A program made the translations under genes and the position numbers. Below the pieces are notes generated by a model. That model saw only the letters and a program-made list of their open reading frames with translations, had not been told where the DNA came from and searched no databases. Below, piece by piece: positions 45,475-56,479 of a stretch of 64,000 nt of DNA. This stretch comes from Pleurostoma richardsiae (lineage: Eukaryota; Ascomycota; Sordariomycetes; Calosphaeriales; Pleurostomataceae): the NCBI GenBank assembly GCA_030052745.1, contig JANBVO010000004.1:1178001-1242000 (forward strand), in the 5' to 3' direction. The number at the start of each line of letters is the position of its first letter. Position 1 is the stretch's first letter.

Positions 45475-46563
45475 TGCAGAGTTGCGAAGAAATCAGTGAG
45501 AGAGATCCGACTAGTTAATTCCTGACCTCCTCAAATGTATGCAGATACTTGTTATTGCCTGGCGGGATGATTAAGGTGATGGTGATGGTGATACACTACC
45601 TAGGTACTTCGATATCCGTAGCTTCTTCAATGCCTATGCCGTCCCGCCGGGCCACGGTCCATTTTTAGGTGGTGCGGGGCTCCCGTTGGCGCTCGATCGG
45701 GTGGCGCTTATCCGTGGTGTACCTCCGTACCTTGCAGAACTGCTGCAGATACTTGGTCTTACAGAGTACGGAGTAGGTACTCATACAGAACAGACTCCGG
45801 ACGGGACTTGAACATCATCAGAGACGTGACCCTCTCAAGTCATACGAACGCGATACGAAGTGCAGGACACAACTTCCAGTTTGCCAATATGTCATTTTGT
45901 TAAGACAAGGGGGGAGGTAGTAGCTGAACCTCGCCTGTCAGCCTGGATATTGCCTGTGCCCGTACCTGGGCGCGGAAGGATTGAGCGCTGCGTGGAGAGC
46001 ATGAATGCTGACGCAGGGAGAGGCGGCTTTCTCGTGTCGTGCTTGGTCGGACCGTCGCATTACCATCCCTCCCCGGCGAGCTAATTGGCCACCGGCTGCT
46101 CGCTCGTCAGGTCGGACAAGTCGGAATCGGCCAGTTTGAACACCCCATGCAGCCGGGGGGGCACGGTGGAGGGGTTTGAATTGGGGCTGTGTGTGCCTGG
46201 GCCCCAACGCTAGCAAAACGGTCATTGTTGCCTGCTTTGCCTGCCATTGCCTGCCACCTGCCTGCAGCCCATCGTCGCGCTCTGTCACTCCACCGTTCTG
46301 GGCCGTGCTCCGCTGACCGTGCCGCCGTACTGTACTGTACGAGGTCCCTGCGGATCCTCTTAAACCATCGAAATCCTTCGCCCTCACGCCCACCCTCCAC
46401 CTCCTTCTGTTCCAGCCTTATGCTCTTCCTCAATTCCTGTTCTTCTATCAAACAATCGACTTTTTCATTCATCATCGTCTTCTTCTGAGCCTCCATCAAA
46501 TCCTTCTCCTTACACCCCCTTTTCGTTCGCGCAAGTCCCCTGTTCTGCTCCATTGGACCAGCA
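45475..46563. other. Divergent promoter region, about 1.1 kb
   Basis: Separates ppm1 (-) from the membrane-protein gene (+). A short GGTGAT tandem (about 45566-45590) and a CT-rich leader before 46564 are visible. No coding sequence is supported; long minus frames here are compositional. Confidence 0.5.
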
Positions 46564-47741
46564 ATGTACGCCTCTCTCGCGCCGGTGGGCCATGCCCTCT
46601 ACAGGAGGGCCTTCGACGATGGTGATGACGGGGACGTCAAGCGCCAGCTGCCGGGCTGGGCCTGGATGGTTATCCTCGCCGACTTCGTTGTTTTCTTCCC
46701 CGTCGTCCTCTACGTAAGTTAATAACTATTCCGACGCATCCGACGCCTCAAGTGGTCGTTGAGCGAGACGGACGAAGCTGACCCCATCCTGCCGCACAGC
46801 TTGGATACACCCTGAACCACATCTTCCCCACCCTCGCCATCGTTGAGGACCCGAAGCCGCCTGCGTACGAGCCAGTCTCTCTGAATGAAGACACCGAGTC
46901 CCTTGCCGAAGACAACGCCGCCCCCTCTGCCGCCACCAAGGCCGACGACCACAGCCAGGCAGCCCTCGTCACCTCTTCCCTCCGCCGCATCAACCGCCTG
47001 CTCTACAGCACCGCCGGCTGGACCGCTAACTTCCGCGCCATCTGGTGTGCCGTCGCCCTGAGCATCGCCAACGGCTTCGCGGCGCTGATCTTCTCCGCCA
47101 TCCCCTTCGTGCCCTCCTTCGTCGGCACCCTGCTGGCCAGCCTCCTCACCGTCCAGATCAGCACCGCATGGACGCACGCCGTCATCGCCGTCCCGAGCCC
47201 CAAGCCCTGGTACCGCCGTCTGCCGCCGCTGCGCCGCACCTTCGAGGCCACGTGCTTCCCCATCTTCGCCTACTGGGCCGCGACGACGCTCGGCCAGGCC
47301 GCCCCGCTCCTGCTGGCCTCCGCCATGGGCATGCCCGTCTGGGACCCCAAGCACCCGACCGAGGTCCCCGAGTACCACGGCAGCACCTTCTGGCAGAGCC
47401 TCGTCGTGCTGGTCGTCTCCCTGGCCGTCACGGTCCTGCTGGTCATCCCCAGCCGCGTGCTGCTCGTCCGCGTCCAGGCCAGCCTGCTGCCCCCCGAGGA
47501 GGACACCATCGTGCCCTTCGACCGCTCCTTCGAGGGCGCCGTCGAGCCCGCGCTCGTCGGCGGCAAGGGCTACGTCTCGATGAAGGACGCGCTCAAGACC
47601 TTCCCCTTGGCATCGTGGCGCCGCCTGTACGTGCTGTTCGCCAAGATCGTCGGCGCGTCCGTTGCGGTGTACCTCGTCATGTCCGCCATCATCGTGCCTG
47701 AGGTCCTCCTCATGCTCAAGAAGAGCACCCCGGCGGTCTAA
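46564..47741 (+). CDS. Multi-pass membrane protein of unknown function
   Basis: I do not recognise a named family. Exons 46564-46713 and 46800-47741 with an 86-nt GTAAGT...CAG intron in phase 0 give 363 aa. About five or six membrane segments can be seen. The first is MVILADFVVFFPVVLYLGYT, across the splice junction. Two lie between residues about 145 and 190 (LSIANGFAALIFSAIPFVPS), then FPIFAYWAATTLGQAAPLLL, QSLVVLVVSLAVTVLLVIPS, and a last one near the C terminus (VGASVAVYLVMSAIIVPEVL). A conserved-looking cytosolic motif PWYRRLPPLRRTFEAT lies between helices. A short helix before the C terminus, YVSMKDALKTFPLASWRRLY, may be amphipathic. Third-position GC is very high, so the reverse strand carries a 385-codon false frame. 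Coding is supported by the clean splice and by hydrophobic periodicity. Confidence 0.8.
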
Positions 47742-48605
47742 ACGCGGCAGCTTCGCCTTGCTGTTGGCGCGGTCGATGGGATCGGCTAGTTGATCCCTGC
47801 GCGCCACCTCACAGCGGCCCACCCCCTGAAATTCAGGAGCCGCCCCACCCCATGTCAACCTAGCTAAGAGATACATTTCTTTGACGAGTCAATGGAATCG
47901 GCGTGATTTGGAAAGTAATGGGACGAAGAGCTGTGAGAAGAAAGTATAGCGGTGATAATTCCATCATTGAATTGGCAACGAGTTGGCTACTCGAATTGGT
48001 CTGACCATTTAGCAACCAAGAGAGTGTGGCCCAGGCCTTGGAGAAGAATGCATGGTCAGGGACAACTTCCTCACTGCGTCTCCCCCCGACTCGATACGAA
48101 ATCAACTTGACTCTCTTTTCTTGTTCTTGAAATTCAAACATCTGATGTGTTTCATTCACGTGCTTGTTCGTAGCTATGCAATAGTATGTGTAGGGAGTAT
48201 CTGTGCAAATAGGCTGAGGACGAGTCTCCTTCCACCATGACTGCTGCCAGCTGCTCTGCCCCGTCTTCCTCCCGTCTGGCTCTTTAGCCTTCTACAGTGA
48301 CCTCGTCATCGTCTTCCCCTCCTCCTGACCGGCCCCAGCAGCTGCACAAATCCAAACACATAACCACCCAGCCGATCGAACTCCTTTCCTCATCTCTCCC
48401 GTCTCTCTATGGGGGATCTGTAGTGCTGCTCGGCTATACTGAACAAATGGGCAGAAGGAAAATCAAAGCTCTCGAAGGGTATAGTTAGGCTTGAAACAGG
48501 CATTGAACAGGGACACTTGTCCTGCATGCTCAGGTGAGTTCTGCCGGCGAAGGGCTCCCTTGTCCACGTCTCACAACCAAAGGCAGAGAGAGGACCGGAA
48601 GAGCT
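47742..48605. other. Intergenic between convergent genes
   Basis: 3' UTRs of the membrane-protein gene (+) and the kinesin gene (-). I see no gene; small frames at 48052-48488 have no motif. Confidence 0.5.
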
Positions 48606-51525
48606 CTACCCCTTGTTGAAGAACCAGCTCGACCTCTTGTTGTTCGTCTCGCCGCCCTGGAGCGTCGCGACCGCGGGGTTGGTCGCGGTCACGGTCTCGC
48701 CACCGCCTCCGCGGAGGGGCTTGGCGATCCTGCTGCCGCCGCCGCCGAAGCTGAAGCCGCCCGTGGGCGAGTTCAGGCCGCGGGTGCTGCCGGCCTTGGC
48801 CGCCTCCAGGCGCTCCTTGACGCCGGCAAGCTGGACCTCGAACCTACAAAGCGCGTCTGGTTAGTATTGCTGTCACACCAGAGTGGCGTAGAGGGGCTAT
48901 AGACTACGTACTTGTGGTTCGCCTGCGCCATCTTCTCTTGGCTATCCTGCAAGAGGCTCTCCAGGCTCTGGATGCGCTCGTTGCGGGCGATGAGCTTGCG
49001 CTCCGCGATGGCGACCTCCTTCTTGAGGCTCGAGTTCTGCTCGACCAGTTGGCGCTGCACCTGGGTCAGCTGCTCGAGGTTGCGCTCCAGGAAGGCCGTC
49101 TTCTTCTGCTGGGCGCGGTTGTTGGACGAGCGCAGCACGTTGTTATATTGCTCGCGCGTCTCGTCGAGGGAGATCTCGAGCTCGACCACGCGTTCGCACC
49201 GGTTCTGCAAGTCACGCATCAGGCTCTTCTTCATGACGTCGAACTCAGCCATCTGCTGCGCGATCGTCTTGCCGTTCGCCAGCGGTGCCGCAGTGCCCGC
49301 CTTGACCTGCCGCTGGAGGTCCTCAATAAGGACCTTCATCCGGTCGTTCTCGGCCGACTTCCTGGCGATATCTGCCTTGAGCTCGTCAACCAGCTGAACT
49401 TGCGTGTCCTGCTTGTCAGCAAAGGCTTGTGCGAGGCGAGTCTTGATCTCCTCGATGTCGCCCTCTCCTAGATTACGGGTCAGGAGGTCTTCATATTCCT
49501 GCTGCAAAGTCTCGAGCCGTGCTTCTAGCTCAGCACGACGACGGGCTTCAGAGTCAGTGGAAGACGTGCTGAAGAGCGAGAGCTCGGCTTGTCGAATAAT
49601 GCCTTGGGTGGCAACCATCTTGGCGCGCAGCTCCTTAATGTCGTCAGGTGGGATCGGGTCGCCGCTTGAACTTTGCTCGTGCAAGGCGTCCAGCTGCTCG
49701 ATCGCCTCGGCAATTGTCCGCTCGTTGTCGCTGAAGACATCGCTGCCGAGGTCGAAGCCTGCCATCATCTTGGCCATCTTCTCGGCCTTCTTCCTCTCCT
49801 TCTCATCGAGCACGGCACTCGTCTCCTTGGTGCTCATCTTGACATCCAAGAGCTGCTGCTTCACTTCGTCAAGCTCGGCAGTAAGCTCCGAGTTGGCCTC
49901 CTTGAGAGCATCCATGGTTATCTGTGCTTCCTTGCCCTCGAAGGTCAGACGCTCCAGCTGCATCTTCACCTCGTTGACCTCGCTGTTGAGCCTCTCGTTG
50001 TCCTTGCCAAGCTTGCTGTCATGCTCCTTCAGAACGCCAAGCTCCTCCTTTGCCTCTAGCAACTGCTTCTCGGCCGTTGCAGCCTGCGACTCCTTCTCTG
50101 CAAGTTGGTCTTGCAGCTCGTTCTCGCGACGTAGAAACTCCTCCCGCTCATCCTTCTCCAAGGGTAGGGACGGAGTGCCCGCTCGTTCTGAAATCGCAGG
50201 CGTCTCAGCCCGGCTTTCAGGGACCAGTCTCGACGGTGTTGAGGGGCGTGCAGGTTGAGCTTTAGGCGCAGGTATACTATCTGCAGATAGAGGAGGTACC
50301 CATTTTTCTCTAGAAACACTCTCCCCAGCACGCCATAACTGAACTTCTCCCTCAAGGTTGGCAATGTAGTTCTCGAAACTCGAGATCTGCGTCCGGGCCT
50401 TGCCGAGAAGCTGCTTGAGTTCTGCGGGGCTGAGCTCTGCGTTGATCTTGGCCTTGTTCTTGATGGACTTTGCTCTCATACCGAAGCGAAGCGTGCTGAG
50501 GGTTTCGGCATCGTTGTAACTGCTCGGCGAGCAGTTAATGATCAACGTTGTCCGACTGTTACCACCAAGTGACTCTTGCAATATCCGCGTGAGCTTCGAG
50601 TCACGGTAGGGAATATGTGAGGATTTGCCATCCGTCAGGGCGTTGATAACCATTCCAAGCGCACTCAGACTCTTGTTGATCTTCTTCGCCTCTTCCAGCG
50701 TCTGGCCGCTCGCACCAGTCTTGCCAACCTTTTCGCTACCTGCCAAATCGACGAGGAACAGCTGGCCGCTCTTTGCCGAGCCGGTCTCTACGTTCTTCTG
50801 CGTGATTGTGATGACGAATATGGAGTGCGAACGCGACGATTCCTGGTTCATGTTGGTGGCCGCGACAGCCCTGGCGTTACCTCCTCTTCTCATGACTTCG
50901 AACACTTCTTGCACACTTGATACGTAGATTTCCAAAAGACCCTTGACGTATACACCGCGATTTTTCTCCTCGTGGACCGGCAAGTTGTCGTTTTGTGGTG
51001 CTAGGAGATCCCGAATCCGCTCCATGTAGATTTCCATGTAGCTCACTCGGACAGTGTACTCTATGGTGCTTGGACTGGACATGATGCTCGCGAAGATCTG
51101 CTCGACGATTCGTGGGATGACACCCCTCCCTTCGTCGTCGTCTATGCTCGTTCCCATCATCGTATACGACTTGCCTGCACCGGTCTGACCGTAAGCGAAG
51201 ACGGTTCCATTGTATCCGTTCAAGATATCATCAACGGTAGATCGAATCGAGAAGTCGAAGATGTCGGACTGCCGGCATGACATATCAAAGACCCGGTCGA
51301 AAGTGAAGGATCCCTGCGCTTCTCTTGACTGCACGTCATGTTAGCAGAGCTCGCGACGACTGCCACCGGTGACGGAGACCAGCGGGAGGTCCGGACACGT
51401 ACGTCTACTGTGCAAGTGTCATCGCCGTCGAACTTGACAATCGGCTGGCCACCAGACTCAATCTCGATACGGTTCTGGGGCCGGAACCGGGCCACGACCT
51501 TGATGGTATTCGCACCGGAAGCCAT
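48606..51525 (-). CDS. Conventional kinesin (kinesin-1 heavy chain)
   Basis: Plus-end microtubule motor for vesicles and organelles in hyphae. Exons 51525-51403, 51328-48912 and 48843-48606 give 925 aa (Neurospora NKin is about 928). The motor domain, residues 1-335, has P-loop GQTGAGKS at 88-95, switch I NQESSRSHS, switch II LVDLAGSEKVGKTGA and HIPYRDSKLTRILQESLGGN. The neck follows (ELSPAELKQLLGKARTQI), then a long coiled-coil stalk from about 390 to 870. The tail contains RIAKPLRGGG, the IAK autoinhibition motif of kinesin-1. The last exon, joined after a TACTAAC branch site, is needed for that motif. Fungal kinesin-1 works without light chains, and none is encoded here. Confidence 0.96.
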
Positions 51526-52748
51526 TTTTGCGCGACGTCTCCTGCGCAGGAGGCGTTGTTATCATAAGGGCGGCAAACCGCTGTCAAAGGAGTCGAGGCT
51601 TTGCTCGCGAAAGCGCAGCGATCGATGGCGAGCGGAAGCTGGACGGGTGGTGGGAAAGTGGACCCCAACTATCTTCAGATGCACCGCTTACGGAGCAGAC
51701 TCAGCAGAGACCCGTGCTAGTACCTGAGCAGAAGTATGAGAGGGAAAACGCTCGCAGGCTCTGAAGCCGGGAGACAAGGGGCTTCTTCGAAGATGTGCCG
51801 TAGAGTTGCGAGTTGACCCTTTAGGTTACGGTATGTGTTGAGGATGACGCGCTAAGGAAGTTCGCGACTGCAGCTAATTTGTCCCTTTGGAGTGGGCGTT
51901 TCATGCGTGGCGGGGCCAGACAGGCGACTATCGGCCGTCCCTCCCGCTACGTACACAAGGGAAAGGGGTCTACCCTGCCACGACGCCAACCTACCTACGT
52001 ATACGTGCATGAACAGTAGGTATCGCATGCAAGCCAGTGTAGGACAGCTGCACGCTTCGCAGGCTCCATGTATCTTGTCATTCGGAGAGACCATAGCCAA
52101 GTTTGTAGAGGGATATTGTGTCTGTATACTGCTTAATCCCTTCCTTATTATCGCTTCCGAATGTAGGGTGCCGAGGTGGGTAGGCCATATAGATATGCCC
52201 CTCCTGTCTATCATAGTACGGATAGCAGCACAATTGTTACAAAGGTCATTCGCTATAGGTGGTTGACTGAAGATATGCAAGACTCGAGGGCTCATCACTT
52301 GGGCCATCTGCACGATGTAGCGAGTCCGCCAAGCATGCCGAGTAGATATCGCAAGTGGTATTTAGCTGTCTAAGGTATACCGCTCTCAAATGCAAATGCC
52401 TGTGCAGCCTCTTATCCGAAAACTCCGCGAGCAGTCCCCTTGCGAAAACCTGGTAACAGACCGTATAAACGAAGCGCTCACGTCTCGCAAGGTTGACTGA
52501 CAGACTGCCAACGCCTAGCCGATATGAACGAGCCTCTTGGAAGCCGTCAGGGGAGCAATGCAGGACCGACAAGCCGAAACGCCAGAACCCCAGCTGTGCC
52601 TGTCGAGCCTCAAGCGCGCAGGTAGCAGAAATGTCGACATCCGAGTCCGCGCAATGCTATGCCTGTTGCTTCAACTCCTGCCGCTGTTATTCGTATCCTC
52701 ATGATCATGAGACCTTCTCCCTTCCGTTTAGGCATTTACGGCGATGAC
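51526..52748. other. Intergenic, kinesin promoter and 3' side of rad6
   Basis: 1.2 kb with no supported coding sequence. The region 51900-52700 is of mixed composition with short frames on both strands and no motif. Confidence 0.55.
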
Positions 52749-53426
52749 TCAGTCGTCCCAGCTCTTCTCAACCGTCTCCCGGACTCGCTTGGTGTATTCT
52801 TTGCGGTTATCCTTGTAGAGGTTTGAGGCTTCGACATTCGCGGGAGATCCGGTGTTCGGGTCGTTGAGCAGACTAGCAACTTTATGTCAGCATACTGCTG
52901 CCCGGGCGGCATTGAACATTAGAAGTATGTGTAGTTCGGGGTTCGACTGTTTTGTGCACTCATACCTCTGGATGCTCGTGAGAATAGCAGCGACGTCGTA
53001 TGTCGGGCTCCACCGGTTTTGCAGGATGTCCAGGCAGAGCTCTCCCGTAGCGTACACATTCGGGTGGAACATCTGGCTGATGAACTTGACTGACGGCGGC
53101 TTGTTAGGGTACTGCTCCTCGAAGTGCATGACGAGACGGAAAGTTCCATCTTCAAAGGGAGTGTCGGCCGGGCCGATGATGACTGCATTCCTGTGATTGG
53201 CATGTCAGTACCGAAGATCTGCGAGGTTCATATCCTCAGACCCAGGCCTCGGAGTAGCCCTCTTACCATGTCATGACATTATCAGGCACCGGAGACGCAG
53301 AGACGCCAGCAGGAGGGTCTGTTTGCATCCGCTGCGGCGGGGTTAGCATCCTCGCCCGACATCGCGCGGTAGCCAGTCCCTTACCTTGAAGTCGCGCATC
53401 AAACGGCGGCGAGCTGCGGTAGACAT
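52749..53426 (-). CDS. rad6: Ubiquitin-conjugating enzyme E2 Rad6/Ubc2
   Basis: E2 for histone H2B monoubiquitination (with Bre1), PCNA ubiquitination in DNA damage tolerance (with Rad18) and N-end-rule degradation (with Ubr1). Four exons on the minus strand, 53426-53385, 53331-53267, 53190-52966 and 52872-52749, give exactly 151 aa, the family length. The chain starts [20 protein letters not shown] and has the [15 protein letters not shown] active-site block with catalytic Cys88, then [19 protein letters not shown]. It ends [12 protein letters not shown] and lacks the long acidic tail of yeast Rad6, as in other filamentous fungi. It has three introns, all GT-AG. Confidence 0.97.
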
Positions 53427-53620
53427 TTTGGCAAAAGCAGAAGAGAGAGTTGTACAGTCAGGCTGGAGGTGGTTGAGTCGATGATTGAACTGTTATTCTT
53501 GAATGCGAAGAGAACGTGATCACCTCTACGTTGTTGAGCGCTGCTGGAGTGTGCAGGAGCTGGAAAGACGCCTGACTGATAACTATCGATACGCCAACGA
53601 AATGCAGAGAAAGTGGCAAC

Positions 53621-53625
53621 CCAAT
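53621..53625 (+). promoter_or_regulatory. CCAAT box upstream of rad6
   Basis: CCAATCA at 53621-53627, about 195 bp from the rad6 ATG on the opposite strand, is a plausible HAP/CBC complex site. Spacing and extended match support it only weakly. Confidence 0.3.
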
Positions 53626-54218
53626 CAGGCTTTAGCTGAATAAGCTATCAGCACGTGACAGTGCACTATCAGCTTCATCATGTCTCGCGTGCGAATCAAT
53701 TCGAAGAAACACCATTTGAGAGGGCGGGCAGAAAGGTGGGAAGCTGTCGAAAGAATCAACAGCCGCCTTACCTGCTAACCTAAACGCACAGTAACAACAC
53801 CTACAGCGAGATTAACACGTCTACATTGTCAGGACACCTGTTAGCTCAAGCGGCAGCCTTTGGCTATTTTATACTGCTTGAGAAGCAAATTCCATGCTGT
53901 AGGCCCTGCCAGATTGAGTATCTGCTGCTCGATTTCTCCAGGAAGTAGAATCAACGGATACTTGTCGCCAGGATATCACGGTGTAGGAGGTGTTAGTATT
54001 ACACTATTGGAAGTACTCCATAAGTTGCTTCCTGTCCCTGCATTGCCGGTGCCTCTCGTCTCGGTCCGAAGCCGGACCAATGGCATTAACAGTTTACCGA
54101 AGCAGTCACTAGCACTCCAGATACCGACCGTATTTCTGTTTTTCTAATCAGACGCGCCCCATGACACGCTACACGCTGGGCGCTGGACGGTTTCACTGTG
54201 CTGCCAGAGCTGGCGTCC

Positions 54219-54263
54219 CCGAGGGGTGGCGGCTAGACCGAGTTTCCCCGCATTAAGCCGAGG
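54219..54263 (+). promoter_or_regulatory. Pair of CCGAGG sites before the thiolase gene
   Basis: CCGAGG occurs at 54219-54224 and 54258-54263, about 210 and 170 bp before the thiolase ATG. It is the reverse complement of the CCTCGG core bound by the FarA/FarB/Ctf1 family. Acetoacetyl-CoA thiolase acts in fatty-acid and ketone metabolism, so this is a sensible target. Function is inferred. Confidence 0.4.
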
Positions 54264-54432
54264 ATCTGGGGTTGCAAGGGTCTCACTCTCAAGAAACATC
54301 CACCGGTGGCGGAGGGACTGCCGTGTCTACATCTTTCTTCTTTATCTTGTCTATTTCCCCCCTCCTCCGTCTCTTGTCTCCTATTGCTTCCTGTGCCCTC
54401 CTTTGTCCAGTCCTTCCCAGATTCTCGCAAAA

Positions 54433-55792
54433 ATGGCACTCCATCCACTGCGACCCGCTCTCAGAAGCGGTGCTGGTGTCACTGTCACATGCCGAAGGAC
54501 CGCCATACGTCCCTTCTCATCTAGAAGGCCGCTCCAGCAGGAGATCCGGGATGCTTACATATTAGGTGCCGCAAGGACACCCACGGCTAAGGTAAGTGTT
54601 CACAGCGCTTCTCCGTCTTGGGAACTGCGCCAGCTAATCAACTTTGTAGTTCAATGGCTCCTACACCACTGTACCGGCACCCAAGCTGGGTGCCGTCGCC
54701 ATCAAGTCCGCGATCGAGAAGTCCGGAGTACCAGTCGAGAAAATCACCGATGTGTACATGGGAAACGTGCTACAGGGCTCGGTCGGACAAGCGCCTGCGC
54801 GACAAGCGGCCATCTTTGCCGGGCTGGCACCGACCGTCGAGGCGACCACCATCAACAAGGTGTGCGCTTCTGGTCTCAAGGCCGTGGCTTTGGCGGCACA
54901 GAACATCCAGCTCGGACTGTCCGAGGCACAAGTTGCAGGAGGCATGGAGAACATGACGAGGGTGCCGTACTATGTGCCTCGCGCGAGCGGAATGCCGCCG
55001 TTTGGCCATATTAAGATGGAGGACGGTTTGATCAAGGATGGACTGACGGACGTCTACGACCAACTGCACATGGGGCACTGCGCCGAGAACACGGCTAAGA
55101 TGTACGAGGTCACGCGAGAAATGCAGGACGAGTATGCCATCCTGTCATACCAGCGAGCACAGGCGGCGTGGAAATCGAAGGCTTTCGCGGACGAGATCGC
55201 ACCCGTGACGGTTTCTGGGAGGAAGGGCGATACTATCATTGACACGGACGAGGGTTATCTGGACGTCAAGCTGGAGAAGGTTCCGACGCTCAAGCCTGCG
55301 TTCATCCGTGACGGCACGGGCACGGTCACGGCCGCCAACTCGTCCACGCTGAACGACGGCGCCAGCGCTCTGGTCATTACCAGCAAGGCGGTTGCCCAGG
55401 AATTCGGCGCTGGCTCGCGGGTCCTCGCCCGGATATGCAGTTCTGCTGATGCCGCGGTGGAGCCGGTGGACTTTCCTATCGCCCCTTCAAAGGCCGTGCC
55501 GATTGCGCTCGAGAGGGCAGGCATCACCAAAGAGCAAGTGGCTATCTGGGAATTTAATGAGGCGTTTGCGGCGGTTATCAAGGCCAACGAGAAGATCCTT
55601 GGTCTGCACGGTGCGAATGTCAACCCCTTGGGCGGCGCCATCTCCCTTGGCCACGCTCTCGGCAGCTCGGGCTCCCGCATCCTGGTTACTCTGCTCCACC
55701 AGCTGAAGCCCGGCGAGTATGGTGTAGCGGCGATCTGCAATGGCGGTGGCGCCGCAACGGCAATGGTGGTCCAGAGGATAGAATCCGTGTAA
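54433..55792 (+). CDS. Mitochondrial acetyl-CoA C-acetyltransferase (acetoacetyl-CoA thiolase)
   Basis: Reversibly condenses two acetyl-CoA to acetoacetyl-CoA; the mitochondrial form mainly works in degradation of ketogenic amino acids and fatty acids. Exons 54433-54591 and 54650-55792, with a 58-nt GTAAGT...TAG intron in phase 0, give 433 aa. The first 40 residues are rich in Arg and Ser with no acid ([20 protein letters not shown]), a mitochondrial targeting sequence. This separates it from the cytosolic Erg10 paralog. Acylated Cys lies in [17 protein letters not shown] (about 125), and [12 protein letters not shown] is typical of type II thiolases. NEAFAAV, the histidine in [20 protein letters not shown] and the second catalytic Cys in [12 protein letters not shown] complete the active site. 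Confidence 0.95.
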
Positions 55793-56479
55793 AGTTAAGA
55801 ATAATAGAGAACTTCATGATGTACTCAGTTGCGGTGCTACGGGTGCTCCTACTTTTCACAGCATGGATATCTCCTCTGCCTCGACATCTCCGCTTGAGAA
55901 CAGACTATGCCGACGCCCCGAGAGTTTCGGAAAGAGTATGCTTTCCAATCGATACGTTCTCACGGTGTGGAGTCGAGATAGGATAAACCGAAGAGTGCTG
56001 GTACTATAAGCGATTCCAGGTATTCTTCCAATCAGTGGTCCAACCGTGATACGGAGCCAAGTGCTCTCGATGGCCATAACTTGCCCCATCTCATGTTTCG
56101 TCCTATTTATTAGCTGTTCTTTATAATTTAAAGATGTACACCTGAAAGGATTGTGAATGTGGGTGAACATCAGTTAAAAGATGTGCTCCTCGATGTTCTT
56201 TTTTCCCTTCGCGGGATGTCTCTTGCAAAGGTCCTCGCGACGTGCTTGCCCCACTATCCAGGCTCGAGTAGCGTAGCCATTTCAAGCCTTGAACAGCACC
56301 TCAAAGAAACCTGAGTCAAGCCAGCGACTATACGTTTGACCCGATCTGTCAACAATAATTCACATTGCGTATTTATCCAAAATTACTTGAACCCGTCTCA
56401 TGTTCGTGGCATTTTCGGCGGTGTGGTCCACTTAGCCTTCGAACTTGATACGATCTGGGGCACGACGGGCTCGCCGACG
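55793..56479. other. Intergenic
   Basis: 3' UTR of the thiolase gene and promoter of the PCI-protein gene. The PCI frame is open back to 56336, but the segment before 56480 lacks conservation. Nothing else is seen. Confidence 0.5.

Larger units (their letters stand above)
53427..54432. promoter_or_regulatory. Divergent promoter of rad6 and the thiolase gene
   Basis: A 1-kb shared spacer. It holds a CCAAT box at 53621-53625, about 195 bp upstream of rad6. A pair of CCGAGG sites lies close to the thiolase start, and a pyrimidine-rich leader covers 54320-54430. No gene is supported. Confidence 0.55.

Noticed and set aside
46719-47876. 385-codon open frame on the minus strand
   Set aside because: It is antisense to a spliced membrane-protein gene with very high third-position GC, which removes stops from the opposite strand. 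Its product is Gly/Asp/Arg/Glu-rich without motifs.
53830-53900. TTAGCTCAAGCGG run resembling a tRNA D-arm
   Set aside because: No T-arm or acceptor stem follows at the right distance.
54226-55014. 262-codon frame beginning upstream of the thiolase
   Set aside because: It shares frame with thiolase exon 1 and then reads through the intron into a wrong frame. The mitochondrial presequence starts at 54433.
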